From Taxillus chinensis (lineage: Eukaryota > Streptophyta > Magnoliopsida > Santalales > Loranthaceae), in assembly GCA_023512835.1 (NCBI GenBank), contig CM042087.1:43890017-43954016 (forward strand): DNA of 64,000 nt. Direction: 5' to 3'. Below the pieces are notes generated by a model. It was not told where the DNA came from, did no database searches, and was given only the letters and a program-made list of their open reading frames with translations. This document shows positions 57,001 through 64,000 of this stretch, piece by piece. How positions within the stretch are numbered: position 1 is the first letter of the stretch; each line of letters starts with the position of its first letter. The translations under genes were made by a program, and so were the position numbers.

Positions 57001-59517
57001 TAAGGGGATTCATGCTTGTCATTATACCTATTTATGCTAACTCTTATAAATGTTTATTTACTTAGGCTCAAGTAAGCGACTAATGATTCATTTTGTATTT
57101 TAAAATCTATTCTTTAAGTGGCATCTGTGTTGGATCATGGATGAGATGCAGATACATACTCATCATGAGACTTGGGACCTATTTAAGCTAAAGGCCAATT
57201 TTTATGGCTCACTTTCTTGCTTGAGTGCTTGGTTGGTTGCCAAATGTTCTCATGCAATTGATTATTTTAAAACTTTCGTGGCTAAAATGACTTCCATGAT
57301 TTTTCGATTGTCCTAAATGGCAGACCAACATAATGAATTCTCTTTCATCTTATCTGTAATCGAAGGTACTCCAACGATATAACGAGTATTTTCATTTCGA
57401 ATCTTATTCATTCTAGTTTTATTACACATTCATTTTAACATTTGTATTTTAATAAAATTAGGCTCTTGTATCTATTTTAACATTTGTATCTCAATGATAC
57501 TAAGCTCTTGTATATGTTATTTCTTATTAGTCTAACATTCCGTTTATTATAATAAAAAGTCTAACGGCCATCTTATAAAATTTTCTTTTAAAACATAATG
57601 ACATATTTCGATTATAAAAACTCCTATCACACTTTTTCACTTGAGCCATCCGAATTTAATCTTATATTTCACATTACCATTAATCTCTTCATTTTGCTAA
57701 AAACATTTGGCTAGTATCTGTTAGTCATGTTGGTCATCAAGTGTAATAATACTTTGCTCGTTATTCTTTCGTTTCTTATACTTATATTTCATATATTTAA
57801 TTTTTTATCTATTCAATCTAAAACTCTGAGCTTCCAGAGTTTATCGCCACAACTTTAATTTTTGCTTAACCTCTTTTTTTTTCTCATCGATCGAAACAAT
57901 ATCATTAACAAATAATATACACTACGATTTATTCTTGTGAATATTTTTAATTATATTATCTATTATTATTGTAAATAAGAAAAGGCACATGATTGATCCT
58001 TGATGTCCCTATTTTAATTGGAAACTCATTTGTTAATTCACTATCAGTTCTAACATTAGTAACAACTCTAACATATATATATATATATTCTTTATTAAAC
58101 TCAAATATTTCATAGGAATTGTTTTTTTTTTCAAAGCCGATCAAAGTATATCTCTAGATACTCTGTTATAGGTTTTCTCCAAATCTATGAAAATTATGTG
58201 TAATTTTTTTTGATTCCATAATATATTTTCAAGCATAAAACCAAATTATTTTTCACAAGCTTAACATACACTCAATAATTCATTCTCATAACTTCATAGT
58301 ATGACTTATTCGTTTTATTTCTCTATAATTTGAACAATCTTGTTTAACGGGTTAGTGATTAATCAGTGGTAGCATTCATTGGCCAATACAACATCAGATA
58401 TCATGTGGTTATAATTGTTTTTGACTTAAAATTTTACTTCCAGTTGACTATCCTATTCAACTTTTGTGTGATCATTAGTCAACTTTACATATAAATGATA
58501 ATTTAATTTTTCATGAAAAAAAAAGGTTATGTGCAGAATTAATTGTTTATTAAAATTTTCTACCTGTTTTTCTTCTTCTTTATTCCTCGTGAAGTTTTGA
58601 TTTATGCAAATTTAAGCAAGTATAGAACAATTTAATTTGCACACGCAAGATATAGAGGATAAGATATAAGATGCACAAACAAATGTTATAGTGTTTTGAA
58701 CACAAGTGAAATACCTACGTCTACTCTTTAAGACAACCTCCTTGAGTTTCACTAGGCGGGTATACCTGCCTTGATCAATGCCATTATACCTCGTTTTATG
58801 GGATCAATAATAATCCTTACTTTTACATGTGTAGTAACAACCTCCACCGTTGTTTTATCGGTTGCTGATACTTGAATAGGTGACTTCTGCTGTTCAAAGA
58901 GTCATCTGGCAACTACAAATTATTTCATTTTTCTGTCTTCCTGTATTGTAATATGTTAACTAAATAATATTGGCATATTGAAACAAAAATAGGCTGATAG
59001 ATTTTTTTACGCTGCATTATTCTTGTGTAATGCTGTCCTGCGCTATTATTATTAATGTAGTATCACATACTTGATTTTAAGCTTCCTTGCTCCATCTTAT
59101 GATTTTAATTCAAAAGCACACCTTTAACTTATCTAACCATTTTTTTGTTTAATTGTAAATTAAAGTTTTGAGATTCCTTGTATTGCGCCTTCATTATCAA
59201 TGTTTCATTTATGCAGTGTTATCTGTACTTATAATATTTTCCCAATGATCCCCGTACAGTTTGTGTGCTCAGCACTGAAGCAACCTGCTTTGGAGTTTGA
59301 TTTGCTAGACCCCGTACTTGTGAAACGACGTGTGATCCCACGGTTCCCCCCTGCTGGGAAAAAGAAATTCACACTAGAAGAAGAGGATTTGGTCCCCTCG
59401 GCACTTATCAGGTTCAAACCTATTGAGACAGACTCTGTTGTCTTCACAGGCCTGCGTAATGAACTTCTTGAAATTAGCGAACCACTCGTAAATGAGACAG
59501 CAGTGTCCCCATTATGA
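51070..59517 (+). CDS. PUX2: Plant UBX-domain protein 2 (PUX2), CDC48/p97 adaptor
   Basis: Exons 51070-52005, 54182-54460 and 59260-59517 join to 1473 nt, 490 residues; both introns are GT-AG (2.2 and 4.8 kb). PUX proteins bind the AAA-ATPase CDC48; Arabidopsis PUX2 is a membrane-associated adaptor. The start [16 protein letters not shown] is characteristic. A poly-serine run (TCT/TCG/TCA repeats, residues about 20-34) follows. A C2H2-like finger (CPICGAAF...HVETC) lies near 139-159. The PUB/PUG domain ([18 protein letters not shown], about 192-280) binds the CDC48 tail. The UBX domain spans [12 protein letters not shown] in exon 2 to the start of exon 3, and a charged tail contains [17 protein letters not shown]. 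The frame is open upstream to 50959 but that part is only the GA-repeat translation (RERERE), so M at 51070 is chosen. Length and domain order fit the family. Confidence 0.95.
54775..55240. mobile_element. MITE-like element in PUX2 intron 2
   Basis: Left 'gggtttgtttgacatg' (54775) and right 'cttgtaccaaacacc' (rc 'ggtgtttggtacaag', ending 55240) form imperfect terminal inverted repeats enclosing AT-rich DNA. Inverted words such as 'aaatttggagtttaaat' and 'tttcaaattttg'-like tracts inside support a non-autonomous element. No target duplication is certain. Confidence 0.5.
56585..57200 (+). mobile_element. Degenerate Ty1/copia pol scrap in PUX2 intron 2
   Basis: 56600-56700 reads [18 protein letters not shown], then SADVIFHE, matching the copia integrase tail (FLGYPxxQKGY...SxDVxFxE). 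After a diverged linker, 57135-57195 reads [20 protein letters not shown], the start of the copia reverse-transcriptase region (M..E...L....TW.LV.LP). Several stops; no LTRs found. It is a different, older copy than the element at 6.6-11.4 kb. Confidence 0.75.
57400..58230 (-). mobile_element. Degenerate LINE reverse-transcriptase scrap in PUX2 intron 2
   Basis: On the minus strand, in order: [17 protein letters not shown] (about 58145-58195), [16 protein letters not shown] (about 57990-58040), and [11 protein letters not shown] followed by KLKLW (about 57850-57915). These match the plant RTE-type LINE pattern FIDLEKAYDxVPR..., F.I..GLHQGS and FADDIVL. The catalytic ADD is changed to VND and there are stops, so it is dead. 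Antisense to PUX2. Confidence 0.8.
58625..58870. mobile_element. Possible LTR scrap in PUX2 intron 2
   Basis: 'ttatagtgttttgaacacaa' followed by 'cctacgtctactctttaaga' resembles a phrase common in plant LTRs ('tatagtggttcgg...cctacgtccactc'). Motif memory only; no coding part or partner. Confidence 0.3.
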
Positions 59518-62500
59518 GCGGCACTGCCATGTATCAAAAAAAAATCCTTCAGATTTCTCATGTGCTGTAATTCTAAGTTCTTCTTTCTTTCAAATTTTTG
59601 TGGTTCTAAACGATCTCCATGCCCTATAATGGCCATGATGAAAAATATGTTATTCATGTTCCTTGTATTTAAAAAAAAAAGATAAAGAAAAAACTTAAAC
59701 TGTAGTATCTTTGAGGCTCGACAGTTGACGCAGTACTCGTTAAAACTGTCTTGGATACTTTGTGCAGTGCACTATAAATGTCCATGGCTTATATCCGCCA
59801 GTAGCCGTGTTATAACTAGAAGGAATGCTTAACGCACTTAAAGTTTTCCTTGTTATAATGTGGTACGAATGTTTGTTTCTTACTGGCTTCTGAGCTATCT
59901 GTATGCTTACTCCTGTTTGATTTCATTGAAATTGTCTGAGCCTTCTTGACACGAAGTCATGAAGAGTGGTGAGGTGATCATACCGTGTTGGAACATGTGC
60001 TATTTTCCAAATTTCTTGTAAGGTTCCTTGCGTGCTACTTTTTCTGATTTCCTCTTTCTTCCAAATTTGTGTGCTTGTGAGTTGGTCATCCTGTCCTGAT
60101 GTCCATGATGAAGAATCTGTCCAAATTTGCGTGCTTGTGATTCGTGCCCTGTTTCTACTAAAAAAGAGTATTTTCGAGCTTTGTTACACGTCTTGTTAGA
60201 CGTCTTGATTACCTTATATCCTTATAAATGGCGCATTGTATATCCTCTGGTTTCAGTGCTATTATAAAGGCACATTGATGTGGTGGCAACATTTGTTTGA
60301 GTTATTGGGGGAGGATTTTCGACGTTCGTTACAGATCTTGTTAGATGTGTCTTGATTGCTTGCAATCCTTATAAACGTTACTCTTGTCTATTCTCTCGTT
60401 GAAGTGTTGTAATAGAGACAAGTGTGTAAACTTCAGATTAATATGGTTGCGACGTTTGTTTCTAAAACCATCCCAGGGAGTATTTTTGAGGCTTGTGACA
60501 GATCTTGTTTTACATGCAGTCCTTACTAAGTGGCCCTTTGTTCATCGTTTGCCATGTTATACAAATTTTTTGAAGAGTCAAATGTCAAATGAGCCTTCTT
60601 GACATGCAGTGTTGAGGTCATGATCTCCTGTCTTGATCATGAGCCTTCTAGTGTTTGCTTGTGGTACTGTCAGTTGTTTCACATGCTTACTAATCTTCTG
60701 GAGTCATTTGTCTGTGATAAAAATGGCCCTGTGTGATCCAAATGCGCAGCATTATTCCTCTCCCAGTCTCCCTCTAACTGGCCTGTTGAGTAATATTGTT
60801 GAATGATAAGTTTAAGAATTTATTCCTGACTTTGACATTTGTTGCCGTATGCTGTGGCGTGTGCGCTATGAGCCATTCCTTGATTAGTGTTTCGGGATAC
60901 AATTCCGGTTAAACTACCTTTTTAACTTTGATTCCCGGCCAGGGTACTGTTTTTAAAACCTTTGCTCAAATATTACTGTATGAGAGCATTGTCATTGGAT
61001 TTTTCCATACATGTATAATATCAACATGAATAGAACCTCCATTAGCTAACTATAAATAGCAATTCTACAAATTTGGATATTTACTGTTCAATCTTCAAAT
61101 TATGATTTAATATTCTCTTTTCCCTCCTATGAACCACACATGTATATATATATATATATATGATAATATTTATTATTATTTTGCTTTAAATATGCATAAA
61201 GCAATGTGGAAGTTTTGTTGAAATGATAAAGTGGATATGCAAGAGTTAATTTTGCATATGCATATGAAAAACAAATGTCAATGCTGTGAGAAAACTTGGT
61301 GAAGTGAGTTCTTAAAATTTTAAAATGATTTTTATATAATTATCTTTTTTTTTTGCATATTATTTATCCCGCAAGTTACACAAGTAATAAATTAAGTTTT
61401 AAAACAAGGAAACAGACTCACATTACATGTTTGTATTTTTATTTGAATCTAGAGAAATTATTTTTGAGAGCATCCAATCCTCAAAATTATGTATGTTGGG
61501 TGTTTGCCTTATTATAAAGTTTAAACTTTCGTGTTGTTTTCTCACAATAATTTTGGGCATGAGGTATACTCAAAAACAACTGCATGAATGCATTAGAATT
61601 TTATGGAAATCATTTTTGTTTTTGTTTTTGTTTTTAATAATGTTACCAAATGCGCTTCATCAAGGTGGTGTTTGGGGGAAGGCGTGAGAAAAGAAATGGT
61701 GATGAGACGGAAAAGCAAATTCAAAATGGGGGTAGCACTGAAGATTTTTTCCCCTGTTTTTTGTTATCCAATTATGGAGGGTGCTGCTGCAGTGCTGGTG
61801 GAACGAATACAGTGCATCTACTAGGCGTCGGTCTCCTAATGCATGTAGCCTTTTAGGGACAACAGAATGTGGCCACTGCTTACTTTCAGTCTTGTTATTT
61901 AGGGACACTTAAATCTTTGTTGCACTACCTCAGCTACTGCTCTTCAAAAAGAGCAATCTAATTGATTGCCACAAATATTGAGCACCCCATCCCTACCCAT
62001 GAATTGAGAAAGCTACTTTTCTCTCTCTCTCTCTCTCTCTTTATATATATATATATATAGGATACAATATTCTAGACCTCTCTTGTATTAAGATATTCAT
62101 ATTTTCCCAATCAAGGCATTCAAATTCATATATATTATAGTTGGTTGCTTCATTCCCACAAACATAATTATGTGGTCACAAATCTTCAAGGATCTTTGAC
62201 TCTATGGATAAGTTAGAAGTTACTACTCATGCCAGAGCATCAAACAAATTAAATTAAGGCTACTAGCCCGAGCCCCAAATCTTCCACCTACGCACAAAAC
62301 AATCCTGTCGTTCTCATCACGGTTAAATATGCTTTTTCAATATGAAATGCAAGCATTAACATATGTTTTTAAGAAAATATTAATTTAATGTCAATTATTT
62401 GAGGGGGTATTTGGAGACGGGCCAATCACGTGTGGGATTGGCATTGGCATGAGATCTTTAGAGCAGCGGGTAGCGTGTACCCGGACGAGACTTCACATGT

Positions 62501-64000
62501 GCTTCAAATCATGCGGCAATGTCGGCCAATATTATTGATGGGTCATTGGAGGGTGTTGCTTGGTCCCAGCTCACATGATCGCATTTGACCTTTTGTGCTG
62601 CTACGTTTTTTACATGCGCTTTAGCTTCTTCTTTTTCCTCCCCCATCATTCTGAGTGACAGGAACTGTTACTACTGTGTGAATGAGGGTGATGTGAGTGA
62701 TATGGCGCATCAGCTGCTGAGGCAGGGACGGAGCGAATCATTGTTCTTTGATTTTTTTTTTTGTACGTGGGACGCTCTGCTCTGCGTCGTCGCTCGTGGG
62801 AGAGGCGCGCGGCAGTGAAAACATACCCAAAAATAGCAGCACATATATGTCGTGATCGTGACTTTCATTTTGGTAACCCGAACCGGATGGTGGGTTGTTG
62901 GTGTCCTGACGACACGTATTATCAGTATTAGTATCATTATTGTGACGACGAAACACACACAGACACAGTCAACTCCTTCGATGAGCGTTTTCTTGACTGG
63001 AAGGCAACGGGTTACTAGATTTTGTGGGAAATATGAATCACTGTTTAACGCACTTTGATGGATGAATAATGGTTGTATAACCGGTAGATACATTGACCAT
63101 GAATAGGTTCAGATAATTCTTATAAATTATTATAATTATGATTATATAAGTCCTAAATAATAACATAAAAATATAAAAAAAATTATGAAATAATCATATA
63201 ATCAAAATATGAAATAATTATTTAAAATTATATAATTTATTTATTAATATTATAGTTAGAGCATACATATATATAGATATATAGTAGAAGTGGTCATAAT
63301 CGCACCATAAAAGGAGTCAATGTGGCTGTGAGAAGAGGTACGTATGCTTGGATCGTTAGACATGCTTTTTCTTAAACATCTTTGCAATGCCTACCTAGCT
63401 GCCCGGCTAAAAGAGCAACACAAGTGCTAACGTAAATTATATTACCTAATTAAATGCAAATCTTAATAAAAACAAACAAAATATAACTATACATGCTAAC
63501 ATGTAAAACTAATAACGGTGAGCAACGAATCATTCAATTTGATATTAACATTCAAGATTAGAATCTAAGTGTATATTATATTTATTGTTTTTCTCCCGAG
63601 TTACAATTGGCACTTGTTGATGTTATTTTTTAATCTATTTTTCAAAAGCTGAGTAATATGATACGAGCCTCAGCAAAACGTCAACAATTGTTTTGAATTG
63701 CAAATTTTGATATACTAATTGAAGGAACCAAGAAAGGGACCGAACCAACAAGCAAGTATGAAATAAGATGGAGATACATGTTGGAATTCTCATTACAATC
63801 TATTATTGCATGTAATGGCCTTGTTTCCTACCATTGTCCAAGTGCTTCAATATATTCAAGTATCCATGTCCGAATATGAATCCGATGCTAATTTAATATT
63901 ATACACAATGGACTTTCATTTTATATCCTTATTGCATTTGATGTGACAAGTATTGAGAATTACAATTGAGTTGCAACAAACATCACAAATAAAAGATCAA
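59518..64000. other. Intergenic spacer downstream of PUX2
   Basis: First 200 bp should hold the PUX2 3' untranslated region. The rest is mixed to AT-rich with no gene I can support. It includes the degenerate repeat at 60165-60525, (TA)n at about 61143-61162 and (CT)n(TA)n at about 62020-62060. A GC-richer patch at 62400-63060 has unrecognised short frames on both strands. Confidence 0.55.
60165..60525. repeat. Three-copy degenerate tandem repeat
   Basis: A unit recurs near 60165 (gagtattttcgagctttgtt), 60310 (gaggattttcgacgttcgtt) and 60478 (gagtatttttgaggcttgtg). Each is followed by 'acagatcttgtt' or a variant, then 'agaygt' and 'cttataaa'-type words. Period is about 145-170 bp. Just upstream, 'tccaaatttgygtgcttgtg' is also duplicated (60059 and 60119). 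Confidence 0.7.

Noticed and set aside
62710..63093. 127-residue minus-strand frame
   Set aside because: No motif or family resemblance, Cys/Val/Ile tract from GT/AC dinucleotides, and no splice or promoter support.

Overview
The window is nuclear DNA from a flowering plant, most likely a eudicot. The genes are split by AT-rich GT-AG introns, the encoded proteins are plant families (secreted pectate lyase, GH9 endoglucanase, Rubisco-LSMT-like SET protein, chloroplast NFU scaffold, Nudix hydrolase, CDC48 adaptor PUX2), and the spacers are AT-rich with Ty1/copia, LINE and MITE-like repeats. The species cannot be named from sequence alone.

Layout. 1-6585 is AT-rich spacer with short duplications. 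6591-11390 is a Ty1/copia retrotransposon with both LTRs, primer-binding site, polypurine tract and a 5-bp target duplication; its single gag-pol is broken by several frameshifts and one nonsense codon. 11.9-15 kb holds a GC-rich island, a 1.2-kb inverted-repeat element and one copy of a dispersed repeat that recurs at 25.9-26.4 kb. 16.7-18.5 kb is a pectate lyase gene (4 exons, one apparent GC-AG intron). 21.5-25.3 kb is a GH9 endo-beta-1,4-glucanase gene (7 exons). 25.4-30.8 kb is repeat-rich and carries a ribose-5-phosphate isomerase gene scrap. 30.9-34.4 kb is a SET-domain methyltransferase gene (5 exons), followed on the minus strand by a 75-residue small protein. 35.2-39.3 kb is spacer with a decayed LRR-receptor fragment. 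39.3-41.5 kb (minus) is a chloroplast NFU2-like gene with a stop codon and a 2-bp insertion. 44.6-44.9 kb has the first exons of a PI-PLC X-domain protein, broken and running into a block of implausible homopolymers (45.36-45.85 kb) that looks like an assembly artefact. 47.0-48.3 kb is a Nudix hydrolase gene behind a (CT)54 tract. 48.9-49.8 kb is a PIF/Harbinger-like non-autonomous element. 51.1-59.5 kb is PUX2 (3 exons), whose 4.8-kb second intron is filled with a MITE, a copia scrap and an antisense LINE scrap. 59.5-64 kb is spacer with a three-copy degenerate repeat.

The genes do not form an operon or an evident biosynthetic cluster. The one suggestive pairing is pectate lyase and GH9 glucanase, two secreted wall-loosening enzymes about 3 kb apart on the same strand. 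I see no convincing undescribed system. The strongest points for a second look are the damaged NFU2-like gene, the homopolymer block beside the truncated PLC-X gene, the 33-bp expansion inside only one copia LTR, the non-canonical splice site in the pectate lyase, and the several inverted-repeat elements. All gene models were built by eye from reading frames, splice consensus and remembered family similarity; no search was run.
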